NCBI RefSeq assembly: GCF_002009425.1
Contig: NZ_CP019936.1
Span: 2,777,297 to 2,841,296 of the forward strand
Direction of reading: 5' to 3'
DNA from: Thiosocius teredinicola
GTDB taxonomy: Bacteria > Pseudomonadota > Gammaproteobacteria > Chromatiales > Chromatiaceae
Length of the DNA: 64,000 nucleotides
Shown here: positions 43,285 through 52,715 of the stretch, one piece after another
Layout: each line of letters starts with the position of its first letter
How positions within the stretch are numbered: position 1 is the stretch's first letter
Notes under the pieces: model-generated
Seen by the model: only the letters and a program-made list of their open reading frames with translations
Database searches by the model: none
Told to the model about the DNA's origin: nothing
Program-made: the position numbers and the translations under genes

Positions 43285-44190
43285 ATGTCGAACCAGTGCT
43301 GCAGTTTCTGGCCAGCATGGCGGGTAGCCGTCGCTCTGCTCCTTTTCGCTGTCCTGGCTTCGCCCCTCGGCCCGGCCTCAGCCGCGTCACCCTCCAAAAA
43401 AAGCCTGATCATCGGCGTTCATCCGTTTCTGCCCTACGCCGACCTGCAGGGCCGATTTCAACCACTGGCCCACTACCTGGCTGAAGAACTCGATCGACCG
43501 GTGCACGTGCGTATCGGTAGGGACTACGAGGAACACCTGGTCGAGATCGGTAAGGACGCTATCGACATCGCCTTTCTCGGACCGGTGTCGTACATCGAGA
43601 TGGTCAAACGCTTTGGTAGGAAACCCTTGCTCGCGCAGATGTCCCACCAGGGCATACCCTCGATGAAGGGGCACATCATCGTCCCGACCAGCAGCCATCT
43701 GGGCGGCATCCGCGATCTCAAGGGCAAGTCGTTCGCATTCTCCGATCCGTATTCGACGATGGGCACCGTGATTCCGAGCGCCGCGCTGGCGGACCAGGGT
43801 GTGCGCCTGAAGGACCTGTCGGGATATACCCATTACCGCGGATACACCAACGTCGCCCTCGCCGTATTGAGCGGCCACAATGACGCCGGCGCGGTCAATG
43901 ACACCACCTATCACGAGTTTGCGCCGCTGGGCATCCGATCCCTGGCAACCTTGCCGGACGCTCCCGAGCACCTGTTCGTCGCCCGCTCGGACATGCCGCC
44001 GGCACTGGTCGAAAAACTGCGCGAACTCCTGCTCGGCCTGCAATATAGTTACCGGGGCAGAATGGCGCTGCGCGCGATAAATTCACACGCTACCGGCTTG
44101 GTTGCCGCCAGCGACGAGCGATTCGACAAACTGCGCCAACTGCTGTCGACAGTGGAACAACCAGCGGAGCAAGAACGTGCCGCAAAGTAG
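43285..44190 (+). CDS. PhnD-like periplasmic binding protein
   Basis: A 301-residue periplasmic protein of the PhnD / phosphate-phosphonate binding family. After the signal peptide (cut near ASA, ~residue 34) come 'LIIGVHPFLPYADLQGRFQPLAHYLAEELDRPVHVRIGRDYEEHLVEI', 'IDIAFLGPVSYIEM', 'DLKGKSFAFSDPYSTMGTVIPSAAL' and 'AVLSGHNDAGAVNDTTYHEF'. There are no PhnC/PhnE transporter genes; the gene instead overlaps by 14 bases a GGDEF-EAL protein gene. It is therefore probably a ligand sensor for that protein rather than an uptake component. The ligand is unknown. Confidence 0.85.
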   Translation: MSNQCCSFWPAWRVAVALLLFAVLASPLGPASAASPSKKSLIIGVHPFLPYADLQGRFQPLAHYLAEELDRPVHVRIGRDYEEHLVEIGKDAIDIAFLGPVSYIEMVKRFGRKPLLAQMSHQGIPSMKGHIIVPTSSHLGGIRDLKGKSFAFSDPYSTMGTVIPSAALADQGVRLKDLSGYTHYRGYTNVALAVLSGHNDAGAVNDTTYHEFAPLGIRSLATLPDAPEHLFVARSDMPPALVEKLRELLLGLQYSYRGRMALRAINSHATGLVAASDERFDKLRQLLSTVEQPAEQERAAK

Positions 44191-46057
44191 ATTTCGGCAG
44201 TTTCGTGGGTTCTGGCTCTCGTGGGGCATCATTACCGTGCTGGCGGGTGCCATCACCCTGTCGATCTATACCAACGAACGGATCGCGCGGCTCGACCAAG
44301 CACGCGCTGCGATCACAACCGAGTCTTCATACCTGCGCCATATCCTCGGGTCATCGCTACGCAACGGCGATTTCTACCAGCTGCGCGATCAGATCAAGGC
44401 CTGGGGCGAGCTCAACAGCACCACCACGCAGCTGCGCCTCACTGCCGAGAACGGTTTCGTACTCGGTGAATTCCGCCGCGACCTGCGCGACGACCGGGTA
44501 CAACAGCAAACCGAAGAGCTGCCGTACTCCTACCGCGGCACCGCCACGCTGTTCATCGAACAGACGCTCGAGCCGGTTTACGAGAACATCGCGATGCTGG
44601 GTTGGCAACTGGCCGGCGCCTTCGTCACGCTCGAGTTGCTTGGCGTGATCATGATCTATCAATTGATGCGCCATCGCCGCCAGGTTCAGTTGACCCAGGA
44701 CGAATACGACCGCCGGCTCGAGGCACAAAACGCCTTGGAACGCATGGCCACACTCGATGCCCTCACCGGGCTGCCGAACCGCTACATGCTCGACGAACAG
44801 CTTTGGCTGCGCATCGCCGAGGCCGGGCGCTTCAAACGCAAGCTCGCCCTGCTGTTCATCGACCTCGACAACTTCAAGACGATCAACGATTCATTCGGCC
44901 ACGAAGCCGGCGACACGCTGCTCAAATCGGTGGCGGATCGCATGGGCACCTGCCTGCGCGGTTACGACCTGCTTGCCCGTTTCGGCGGCGACGAATTCAT
45001 CGTGCTGCTGTCGAGCATCGGCTCGGTCGACGAGGTCGAACACGTGGCGGAAAAGATCATTCGCGCCCTCGAGCCGCGCATCGAGGTCGTCGGCCAGGAA
45101 CTGGTGGTGTCCTCGAGTATCGGTATCAGCATGTACCCCGACGATGGCGGGTCGCCCGGCGACCTGCTGCGCAAGGCGGATGCGGCTATGTACACCGCCA
45201 AAGAAGCCGGCCGCAATACCTTCCGCTTCTATGCGCCATCGATGAACGAAGCGGTCGCCCATCGACAACACATCGAGCAGAGCCTGCACCGCGCGTTCGA
45301 GAACGACGAGCTGTACCTGGTCTATCAACCGCAGATCGATATCGAAACCGGCCTGATCGTCAGTTGCGAGGCCTTGATCCGCTGGGGAACCGGCGGTACG
45401 CACATCTCGCCGGAGGAGTTCATACCGATTGCCGAGCAGTCGGCGCTGATGAAGCAGGTGCAGACCTTCGTGATCAACCAGGCGATTCAGCAACGCGCGG
45501 CATGGAAGCATCGAGGCATGCGCGATGTGCGTGTCGATATCAATCTGTCAGGTGGCAGCCTGGTGATCCGCGACGTGATCCCCTACCTGCTGCAAACCTT
45601 GAAACAACACGGACTGAATCCCGCAGACATCGGCATCGAACTGACCGAGCGCGCGTTGATCGAGGCCTCCGAGGAGACCATCTCGGGCCTTGAACATATG
45701 CGCACCCTCGGCAGTCACGTATCGCTGGATGACTTCGGCACCGGCTATTCGTCGCTCGGCTATCTCAAGCACCTGCCGGTGGACGTGTTGAAGATCGACC
45801 GCACCTTCGTCAAAGACCTTCCCGACGACCCGCAGGATTGCGCGATCGTGCAAGCGGTGGTCGCCATGGGACACAGCATGGGCAAGAAGATACTCGCCGA
45901 AGGCGTGGAGTCGGGGGACCAGTTGGCCTATGTCCGCCGACAAGGGTGCGATTTCGCCCAGGGCTACCTGCTCCACCGGCCGCTGGATGCCGAGGCCTTC
46001 GAACAGGCGGTTATCGCCAGCGAAGCAGAGTCTCGCCGCGCCGCCCAGCATCCCTGA
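44177..46057 (+). CDS. Membrane GGDEF-EAL cyclic di-GMP protein
   Basis: A 626-residue inner-membrane protein. Transmembrane segments at ~12-31 and ~138-160 enclose a ~105-residue periplasmic region ('SSYLRHILGSSLRNGDFYQLRDQIKAWGELNSTTTQLRLTAENG'-type sensor). A GGDEF domain follows with intact GGDEF at ~269 (FARFGGDEFIVLL-like) and then an EAL domain with 'VSCEALIRW' at ~397 plus 'DDFGTGYSSLGYLKHLPVDVLKIDRTFV', all needed for phosphodiesterase activity. So it may both make and break c-di-GMP. The start is GTG at 44177 with GGAG seven bases upstream, inside the preceding gene's last codons. Confidence 0.9.
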   Translation: MPQSRFRQFRGFWLSWGIITVLAGAITLSIYTNERIARLDQARAAITTESSYLRHILGSSLRNGDFYQLRDQIKAWGELNSTTTQLRLTAENGFVLGEFRRDLRDDRVQQQTEELPYSYRGTATLFIEQTLEPVYENIAMLGWQLAGAFVTLELLGVIMIYQLMRHRRQVQLTQDEYDRRLEAQNALERMATLDALTGLPNRYMLDEQLWLRIAEAGRFKRKLALLFIDLDNFKTINDSFGHEAGDTLLKSVADRMGTCLRGYDLLARFGGDEFIVLLSSIGSVDEVEHVAEKIIRALEPRIEVVGQELVVSSSIGISMYPDDGGSPGDLLRKADAAMYTAKEAGRNTFRFYAPSMNEAVAHRQHIEQSLHRAFENDELYLVYQPQIDIETGLIVSCEALIRWGTGGTHISPEEFIPIAEQSALMKQVQTFVINQAIQQRAAWKHRGMRDVRVDINLSGGSLVIRDVIPYLLQTLKQHGLNPADIGIELTERALIEASEETISGLEHMRTLGSHVSLDDFGTGYSSLGYLKHLPVDVLKIDRTFVKDLPDDPQDCAIVQAVVAMGHSMGKKILAEGVESGDQLAYVRRQGCDFAQGYLLHRPLDAEAFEQAVIASEAESRRAAQHP

Positions 46058-46080
46058 GCACGCGGCGATCCGATCTCCGG

Positions 46081-48450
46081 TCAGACGTCTTTCTGACCTG
46101 CCAGATACAGCCAGGTATCGATAACGGTATCGGGGTTCAGCGAGATGCTGTTGATACCACGATCGAGCAGCCACTTGGCGAGGTCCGGGTGATCCGACGG
46201 ACCCTGACCGCAGATGCCGACGTACTTGTCCGCCTTGCGGCATGCGGTGATCGCCATATCCAGCATCTTGAGTACCGCAGGGTTACGTTCATCGAAACGA
46301 TGTGCAATCAGGCCCGAATCGCGGTCGAGGCCGAGCGTCAGCTGCGTCATGTCGTTGGAACCGATTGAGAAGCCGTCGAAGTATTCGAGGAACTCATCGG
46401 CGAGCACTGCGTTCGAAGGCAGTTCGCACATCATGATCACGCGCAGACCGTCTTTGCCGCGCTCCAGTCCGTTCTCGGCCAGCAGCTTGATGACGCCATC
46501 GGCCTCTTCCAGCGTACGCACGAACGGGATCATGATCTCGAGGTTGGTCAGCCCCATCTCGTTGCGCACCCGGCGGATCGCCTCGCACTCCATATCGAAG
46601 CAGGCACGGAAGTTCGGCGACAGGTAGCGCGACGCACCACGGAAGCCGATCATCGGGTTCTCTTCGTCCGGCTCGTACAGTGTGCCCGCGACCAGGTTGG
46701 CGTATTCGTTCGACTTGAAGTCGGACATACGCAGGATGACCGGTTGCGGATGGAACGCCGCCGCCAGCGTCGAGATACCTTCGACGACACGCTTGACGAA
46801 GTACTCACGCGGATCGCCGTAGGCAGCAATGCGTTCGTCGATTTCGGCACGCACGTCGGCCGGCACCCGTTCGAGTTGCAGCAGGGCCTGCGGATGGATG
46901 CCGACCATGTTGTTGATAATGAACTCGAGGCGCGCCAGGCCCACGCCGGCATTCGGAATCTGTGCAAAGCTGAAGGCACGCTCGGGGTTACCGACGTTCA
47001 TCATGACCTTGACCGGCACGTCCGGCATGCTGTCGAGCTCGACCGTCTTCAACTCGAAATCGAGTTCACCGTCATACACGAAGCCGGTATCGCCCTCGGC
47101 GCACGAAACCGTCACCGGCTGACCGTCTTTGACAAGGTCGGTCGCGTCGCCGCAACCGACGACCGCCGGTACACCCAACTCACGCGCGATGATGGCCGCG
47201 TGACAGGTACGCCCACCGCGGTTGGTCACGATCGCCGAGGCACGTTTCATGATCGGTTCCCAGTCCGGGTCGGTCATGTCGGTGACCAGCACATCGCCTT
47301 CAGCGATTTTGTCCATGTCGTCGAGGCTGGCGATGACCCGCGCCTTGCCTTTGCCGATACGCGCGCCGATCGAGCGCCCCTCGACCAGCACCTTCGACTT
47401 CTGCTTCATCTCGTAGCGTTCGATAACGTTACCGCTACGGCTCTGTACGGTCTCCGGCCGCGCCTGCACCACGTACAGTTCGCCATCGAGACCGTCGAGT
47501 GCCCACTCGATGTCCATCGGTCGGCCATAGTGCTTCTCGATGTGTACGGCCTGCTTGGCCAGTTCTTCCACCTGCTCGTCGGTCAGACAGAACTGGCGGC
47601 GCTCGGCTTCGTCGACCGGCACCGTCGCCACCGGATGCTCACCGCCCTCGGCATAGATCATCTTGATCGCCTTGCTACCGACATTGCGACGCAGGATCGC
47701 CGGGCGACCGGCGGCCAGCGTCGGCTTGTGCACGTAGAACTCGTCCGGGTTGACCGCGCCCTGTACGACCATTTCACCCAGGCCGTAACTGGCGGTAACG
47801 AATACCGCGTCGCGGAAGCCGCTTTCGGTATCGAGGGTGAACATGACGCCCGACGCACCGATATCGGAACGCACCATCTTCTGAATGCCGGCCGACAGGG
47901 CGACCTGTGAGTGATCGAAGCCCTGGTGCACGCGGTACGAGATCGCTCGATCGTTGAACAGCGAGGCAAACACCTCATGGATACGCATCTTGATATCGGC
48001 CAGGCCCGAGACGTTGAGCACCGTCTCTTGCTGACCGGCAAACGAGGCATCCGGCAGGTCTTCGGCGGTCGCCGACGAACGCACGGCCCAGGTCACCTCG
48101 GTGCCGTATTCTTTTTCCAACGTCGCATAGGCTTCGGCGATCGCCGCGTCCAGAGCCGGTGGGAACGGTGTGTCCATGACCCACTGGCGGATCTGCTTGC
48201 CGGTCTGCGCCAGGGTTGCAACATCGTCGACGTTGAGCTCATCCAGCGTCTTGTTGATCCTGTCGGCGAGGCCTTCGTGGGCCAGAAACTCGCGATAGGC
48301 GTGCGCGGTCGTCGCAAAGCCGCCGGGCACTTTCACACTGCCGTCGGCCGTCAGGTTGCGCAGCATTTCTCCCAGAGACGCATTCTTGCCGCCCACACGG
48401 TCGACATCGCTCATCTCGACCTCATGCAGCCACAGGATGTAATCGCTCAT
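46081..48450 (-). CDS. ppsA: Phosphoenolpyruvate synthase PpsA
   Basis: A 789-residue enzyme that turns pyruvate into PEP with ATP for gluconeogenesis. N-terminal ATP-binding domain ('[38 protein letters not shown]', '[25 protein letters not shown]'), the phosphohistidine swivel ('[25 protein letters not shown]') and the PEP-binding barrel ending '[36 protein letters not shown]' are all intact. Length matches E. coli PpsA (792). It follows ppsR by 22 bases on the same strand and is convergent with the GGDEF-EAL gene. Confidence 0.96.
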   Translation of the reverse strand: MSDYILWLHEVEMSDVDRVGGKNASLGEMLRNLTADGSVKVPGGFATTAHAYREFLAHEGLADRINKTLDELNVDDVATLAQTGKQIRQWVMDTPFPPALDAAIAEAYATLEKEYGTEVTWAVRSSATAEDLPDASFAGQQETVLNVSGLADIKMRIHEVFASLFNDRAISYRVHQGFDHSQVALSAGIQKMVRSDIGASGVMFTLDTESGFRDAVFVTASYGLGEMVVQGAVNPDEFYVHKPTLAAGRPAILRRNVGSKAIKMIYAEGGEHPVATVPVDEAERRQFCLTDEQVEELAKQAVHIEKHYGRPMDIEWALDGLDGELYVVQARPETVQSRSGNVIERYEMKQKSKVLVEGRSIGARIGKGKARVIASLDDMDKIAEGDVLVTDMTDPDWEPIMKRASAIVTNRGGRTCHAAIIARELGVPAVVGCGDATDLVKDGQPVTVSCAEGDTGFVYDGELDFELKTVELDSMPDVPVKVMMNVGNPERAFSFAQIPNAGVGLARLEFIINNMVGIHPQALLQLERVPADVRAEIDERIAAYGDPREYFVKRVVEGISTLAAAFHPQPVILRMSDFKSNEYANLVAGTLYEPDEENPMIGFRGASRYLSPNFRACFDMECEAIRRVRNEMGLTNLEIMIPFVRTLEEADGVIKLLAENGLERGKDGLRVIMMCELPSNAVLADEFLEYFDGFSIGSNDMTQLTLGLDRDSGLIAHRFDERNPAVLKMLDMAITACRKADKYVGICGQGPSDHPDLAKWLLDRGINSISLNPDTVIDTWLYLAGQKDV

Positions 48451-48472
48451 TGTTTTCCTCTACTTTGCCCGC

Positions 48473-49282
48473 TCAAAGGCTCTTCTTGATCAATGACGCC
48501 AACTCTTCGATCGAATGCGTCGTGGAATCCAACACCGTAAAACCGTAACGGTGAAACATGTCTTGCGCCATCTGCACTTCCTTGTAGCAACGACGCAGCG
48601 TTGCATAGTCGCTCTCCGGTCGGCGCAGCTCGCGGATGGCGGCCAAACGTTCGGGCTCGATCGTCAGCGCAAACACCTTGGCGGACTGCTTCAGCAGTTC
48701 GTCGGGCAATTCGCCGCGCTCAAAGTCCTCTTCCGTGATCGGATAGTTCGCCGCCCGCATACCGAAGTGCAATGCCAGGTACAGGCAGGTCGGCGTCTTG
48801 CCCGACCGCGACACGCCGACCAGGATGACATCCGCCTTGTCGAACTTGTTCAGGCGCATGCCATCGTCGTTACTCAGCGCGTAGTTGATCGTGTCGATTC
48901 GCGCCTCGTAGTTGTCCAGGTTCACCAGTCCGTGACTGATGCCCGATTTGCGCGTCGGCTGCAAACCGGTTGCCTCTATCAGCTCCGGCATGAAGCGATC
49001 GAATAACTCGAAATAGTGGCATTGGGCCTGTTTCAAAATCGAGTTGATCTCTTCATCGACCATGGTGGCGAACACGATCGCCTGCTGCCCTTCCGCTTCC
49101 GCCCGATGCCCCAGTTCACTGGCCAGTGCCTGCGCCTTCTCACGCGTGTTGATGAACGGCGTGTAGCGTTTGATGAACTTGGTATCGCCGAACTGCGACA
49201 ACAGACTCTGCCCGTACGCCTCGGCCGTGATCCCCGTGCTTTCGGAGACGAAGTACACCGAGCGACTGACGGCTTCAGTCAT
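48473..49282 (-). CDS. ppsR: PEP synthase regulatory protein PpsR (kinase/pyrophosphorylase)
   Basis: A 269-residue DUF299-family protein that inactivates PpsA by ADP-dependent phosphorylation of a threonine and reactivates it by phosphorolysis. Seen: 'VYFVSESTGITAEAYGQSLLSQFG', the P-loop-like 'ADVILVGVSRSGKTPTCLYLALHFGMRAANYPI', and 'PESDYATLRRCYKEVQMAQDMFHRYGFTVLDSTTHSIEELA'. Placement directly before ppsA confirms it. Its start overlaps the end of the ferredoxin-NADP reductase gene by eight bases, so all three are probably one transcript. Confidence 0.95.
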   Translation of the reverse strand: MTEAVSRSVYFVSESTGITAEAYGQSLLSQFGDTKFIKRYTPFINTREKAQALASELGHRAEAEGQQAIVFATMVDEEINSILKQAQCHYFELFDRFMPELIEATGLQPTRKSGISHGLVNLDNYEARIDTINYALSNDDGMRLNKFDKADVILVGVSRSGKTPTCLYLALHFGMRAANYPITEEDFERGELPDELLKQSAKVFALTIEPERLAAIRELRRPESDYATLRRCYKEVQMAQDMFHRYGFTVLDSTTHSIEELASLIKKSL

Positions 49283-50111
49283 ACAGGTATTCCAGCCAAT
49301 GGCCGTCGCGCTTCAAGGCCGCCTTGGCCTCATCCCAGCGACCGGCCAGACGCAGATGCTTCGACATCGCCTCGTCCAAGGCCTTCGCTACCGAGCGGTG
49401 GCCGGCGAGGTAGACAAACACACTGCCCTGGCCCATCAATCGCCACATGGCCTCCATGTTGGCCTCTGCCCCCGGGGCACTGTCCGACGCGGTCGCGGAA
49501 TAGCGGGTTTTCAACGCCTCGAATGCGCGGTAGGTCGCCGCGTCGAAATACTGATCCTGGTTGATGCCCGGCTCGTTGGCGTACAGGTGTTCAACACCGG
49601 TCTCGTTGCCTTCGAGCATCAGCACCTTGCCCATCCAGTCGAGCTTGCGCTGTTGAATCTTCAGCGCCAGCCAGCGGAACGGCACCATGCCCGTGCCGGC
49701 GCCGATCATGATGACGTTGCTGCGCGAACCCATCGGTGGATAGAACGGATACGGCGCCGGGCCGTAGACCTGGACCGAGTCGCCCTGGTTCAAACCGGCG
49801 AGATGCTGAGCGATACCCTTTTTATCCGCGGAACGAACATCGCGGACATAGATCGTCAGATCGACCGAGTCTTCAAACGGTACCCTGCCGACGGCCTCGA
49901 TCGTGAAGTGGCGCAGCCCGTGCTCCAGATCGTCTGCCGCATAGCCCGGTGCGAGAAACGCGATGTCCGAACCCGCCTCAAACTTGCGGCCGGCCGGCAT
50001 CAGGTTGAGCATCATCTTGATGACGCGCACCGACCCCACTTCGCCCTCCATTTCGGACTTGTGGACGATCCGTGCGGCAATCGGTTCGGCGACCATTTCA
50101 GGTCTGCTCAT
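49275..50111 (-). CDS. Ferredoxin/flavodoxin-NADP reductase
   Basis: A 278-residue FAD-dependent reductase. Seen: FAD region 'DLEHGLRHFTIEAVGR', then 'YGPAPYPFYPP', the NADP-binding 'VIMIGAGTGMVPFRWLALKIQ', 'VFVYLAGHRSVAKALDEAM', and an aromatic C-terminus ('WLEYLYD') as in FNR enzymes, which stack on the flavin. It moves electrons between NADPH and ferredoxin or flavodoxin. Fusion of its stop to ppsR (8-base overlap) is unusual; a pyruvate-metabolism link, for instance through pyruvate:ferredoxin oxidoreductase, is possible. The exact FNR subclass is not clear. Confidence 0.82.
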   Translation of the reverse strand: MSRPEMVAEPIAARIVHKSEMEGEVGSVRVIKMMLNLMPAGRKFEAGSDIAFLAPGYAADDLEHGLRHFTIEAVGRVPFEDSVDLTIYVRDVRSADKKGIAQHLAGLNQGDSVQVYGPAPYPFYPPMGSRSNVIMIGAGTGMVPFRWLALKIQQRKLDWMGKVLMLEGNETGVEHLYANEPGINQDQYFDAATYRAFEALKTRYSATASDSAPGAEANMEAMWRLMGQGSVFVYLAGHRSVAKALDEAMSKHLRLAGRWDEAKAALKRDGHWLEYLYD

Positions 50112-50255
50112 CGTGTAACCCCTCCACCTCTATTGTGTGCCGGTTCAACCGCTTCACGCGTTGCGCGCACCCCGGCACATGAACCTTGATCTCTCAGTGT
50201 CAGTGTAGTCTGTCAGTAATCCGGACACGCGTCGACGCGAACGCCGATCCGTGTT

Positions 50256-50747
50256 TCATTCCCCCGACGCGAGCAACGACGATTCACTGCAGATGATGCC
50301 GTCTTCGTCAGCGTACAGATAATGCCCCGGCGCGAAACTGACACCGCCGAACTTGACCGGTACGTCGCGTTCGCCGATCCCCTTCTTCACGCTCTTGAGG
50401 GGATAGGTTCCCAGCGCCTTCACCCCGAGGTCCATTTGCGCAATGTCTGCCGAATCGCGAATCAGGCCGTACATCACGACACCCGACCAGCCGTTGTCGA
50501 CGGCTTTGGCGGCCAGCAGGTCGCCGAGCATCGCGCAGCGCTTTGAACCGCCCGCATCGACCACCAGCACACGCCCTTCACCGGGTTCACCGACCGCTTC
50601 GCGCACCAGCGAGTTGTCTTCGAAGCATTTGATGGTCGAGATCCGGCCCGCAAACCTCGCCTTTCCACCGAAGCTCGAGAAGATCGGCTCACAGATCTGC
50701 ACAGACTCTGCATGGTCATCGCATAGATCAGCTGTCTTGAAACTCAT
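50256..50747 (-). CDS. rraA: RraA-family protein
   Basis: A 163-residue RraA/demethylmenaquinone-methyltransferase-like fold protein: 'FKTADLCDDHAESVQICEPIFSSFGGKARFAGRISTIKCFEDNSLVREA', 'VLVVDAGGSKRCAMLGDLLAAKAVDNGWSGVVMYGLIRDS', 'LGTYPLKSVKKGIGERDVPVKFGG'. Length and pattern match E. coli RraA, a protein inhibitor of RNase E; related proteins are aldolases, so the function should not be assumed. It lies nine bases after aceK on the same strand, a linkage worth noting. Confidence 0.85.
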   Translation of the reverse strand: MSFKTADLCDDHAESVQICEPIFSSFGGKARFAGRISTIKCFEDNSLVREAVGEPGEGRVLVVDAGGSKRCAMLGDLLAAKAVDNGWSGVVMYGLIRDSADIAQMDLGVKALGTYPLKSVKKGIGERDVPVKFGGVSFAPGHYLYADEDGIICSESSLLASGE

Positions 50748-50756
50748 GGTCGTTCG

Positions 50757-52619
50757 TTATTCCTTGCCATAGATTGTGCGAAATCGTTTGCTGCTCGCAT
50801 AGGGAAAGACGTCACGTTGCAGACCTTCGCGAATGTCCGACTGCACACCTTTCCAATACTCGGCGTCCAACAGGTCGCGATGATGTTGCATAAAGGCCTT
50901 GCGCAGTTCCGGGTCAACCAGCAGAAAACTGGCGAACTCTTCGGGAAACACATCGTTCGGCGCCACCGAGTACCAGGGTTCGGCAGCCATCTCGTCCTCG
51001 GGTGTGCGAGGCGCCGGGATATGACGAAAGTTCATATCGGTCATGAACTCGATCTCGTCATAGTCGTAAAAGATCACGCGGCCATGGCGGGTCACACCGA
51101 AGTTCTTGTACAGCAAGTCGCCGGGAAAGATGTTGGCTGCCGCCATTTCTTTCACCGCATTGCCGAAGCCGATGATGCAGGCCTCTTTCTGTTCTTTCGA
51201 AGCGGACTGGAAGACCAGGTTGAGCGGATCGAGCCGACGTTCGATGTAGAGGTGACGCACGATGACCTGATCGCCTTCGAACTCCAAGCTCTTACCGCAC
51301 TTCTTCTTCAGCTCTTCCAACAGATCGTCGGTGATCCGCGCCAACGGAAATGCAGCATGCGAGTATTCCAAGGTATCGGCCATGCGTCCGACACGATCGT
51401 GCATCTTGACGATCTGGTACTTGCGCTTGACCGTCTCGCGGTCGACTTCCTTGGGCGGCGGAAAGTAGTCGTTGATCACCTTGAACACGTACGGGTACGA
51501 CGGCATCGTGAACACCGTCATGACCATGCCCTTCACACCGGGTGCGATCTCGAGCTGATCGGTCGAGTGCGACAGGTGATGCAGAAAGCCGCGGTAGAAC
51601 TCGCTCTTGCCCTGCTTCTGCAGGCCGATTGCAGTGTACAGATCGGCCTTGGTCTTGGTCGGCAGCATGCGGTTGAGAAAATGCACCACTGCGGCTGGCG
51701 TGGTCGTTTCGACCATGAAATAGGCGCGCGCAAAACTGAACAGGTTGGCGATGTCGTCGCCGTCCATCAACACCGTGTCGACGTACACCTGCCCTTTGCC
51801 GTTGTTGAGAATCGGAATGACAAACGGCAACACTTCGGCGCCGTTGATCGCCCGCCCGACGATGTACGCCGCCTTGTTACGGTAGAAAGGTGCGCGCAGT
51901 ACCTGGAAATGGAAATGCCGGCGCAGCTCGAGCCCCGGCAGACGGGTCTTCTTGACGTGGGTGACCAGGCGGCGCACATCGCGCTTCAGATTCTCGAACG
52001 GCAATGAACAGGGAAATGCCTCGAGGATCGCGCGCACCGACTGGGTAAGGCCACGGCGTGTCGGATAGTAGCTGTCGTAGACCGGGTCGTTCTCGTCGAG
52101 ATACTCGGTCGACAGTCCCGGGCGGACGAAGATGTTGTCGTTATTGTAATAGCGACGGTCGAACAACCAGGTGAATACCGAGTTGTAGAAGGTCTCGGCC
52201 AGTTCCGGTTGCTTGTGTTCGTACAGCAGGCCGATATAGCGCAGCTTGACCTCGCGCCACAGTTCTTCGTCGACCACGCCCGCGAGTTTGAATTCGGTTT
52301 TCAGACGCTCGGTGGCTTCACCGACGCGCTGCGTATAGAGATTGATACGATCGCTGGCCGCCTGGCGCTGACCCTGCCAATCGCAGGTTTCGAAGCGTTC
52401 GCGTGCCTGGGCGGTGATCTCGAGAAAGATACGATAGTGGCGGTTGAAACCGTCGAGTATCGTCTCCGCGATACGACGTGCATTGAGTTCAGTCACGCGC
52501 GCTTGCTCTACCAATGGTGCCGCTGTGTTCGGGTGCAATGATGACGTCTGTCGCACCTCGGCACCACCACCGTTCTTCGATGGCGTCACACCACTGGGTT
52601 CGCGCAAGGTTTCGGCCAC
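50757..52619 (-). CDS. aceK: Isocitrate dehydrogenase kinase/phosphatase AceK
   Basis: A 620-residue bifunctional enzyme that phosphorylates isocitrate dehydrogenase to divert isocitrate into the glyoxylate shunt and reverses this when acetate is used up. Seen: 'AETILDGFNRHYRIFLEITAQARERFETCDW', 'RYYNNDNIFVRPGLSTEYLD', 'KGMVMTVFTMPSYPYVFKVINDYFPPPKEVDRETVKRKYQIVKMHDRVGRMADTLEYSHAAFPLARI' and 'VTRHGRVIFYDYDEIEFMTDMNFR' (catalytic aspartates). It is about 40 residues longer than the E. coli protein, the excess being a low-complexity N-terminus. It follows aceA after 96 bases. Confidence 0.94.
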   Translation of the reverse strand: MAETLREPSGVTPSKNGGGAEVRQTSSLHPNTAAPLVEQARVTELNARRIAETILDGFNRHYRIFLEITAQARERFETCDWQGQRQAASDRINLYTQRVGEATERLKTEFKLAGVVDEELWREVKLRYIGLLYEHKQPELAETFYNSVFTWLFDRRYYNNDNIFVRPGLSTEYLDENDPVYDSYYPTRRGLTQSVRAILEAFPCSLPFENLKRDVRRLVTHVKKTRLPGLELRRHFHFQVLRAPFYRNKAAYIVGRAINGAEVLPFVIPILNNGKGQVYVDTVLMDGDDIANLFSFARAYFMVETTTPAAVVHFLNRMLPTKTKADLYTAIGLQKQGKSEFYRGFLHHLSHSTDQLEIAPGVKGMVMTVFTMPSYPYVFKVINDYFPPPKEVDRETVKRKYQIVKMHDRVGRMADTLEYSHAAFPLARITDDLLEELKKKCGKSLEFEGDQVIVRHLYIERRLDPLNLVFQSASKEQKEACIIGFGNAVKEMAAANIFPGDLLYKNFGVTRHGRVIFYDYDEIEFMTDMNFRHIPAPRTPEDEMAAEPWYSVAPNDVFPEEFASFLLVDPELRKAFMQHHRDLLDAEYWKGVQSDIREGLQRDVFPYASSKRFRTIYGKE

Positions 52620-52670
52620 TGAGTCTGGTCCGTTGTGTCGTTATCGAAACGACAGGGCCCGGAACCGTCA

Positions 52671-52688
52671 CGGCTGGTCTTCCAACCG
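52671..52688. other. Hairpin between aceA and aceK
   Basis: CGGCTGG-TCTT-CCAACCG can form a 7-bp stem (one G-T pair), flanked by more GC-rich complementary sequence (GGGCCCGG … CCAGGCCCCGG). It lies in the 96-base aceA-aceK gap. In E. coli, hairpins in the same gap keep AceK far below AceA; a similar role is inferred. No T run follows. Confidence 0.4.
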
Positions 52689-52715
52689 GTAACGGCCCAG
52701 GCCCCGGCGGTTCGT

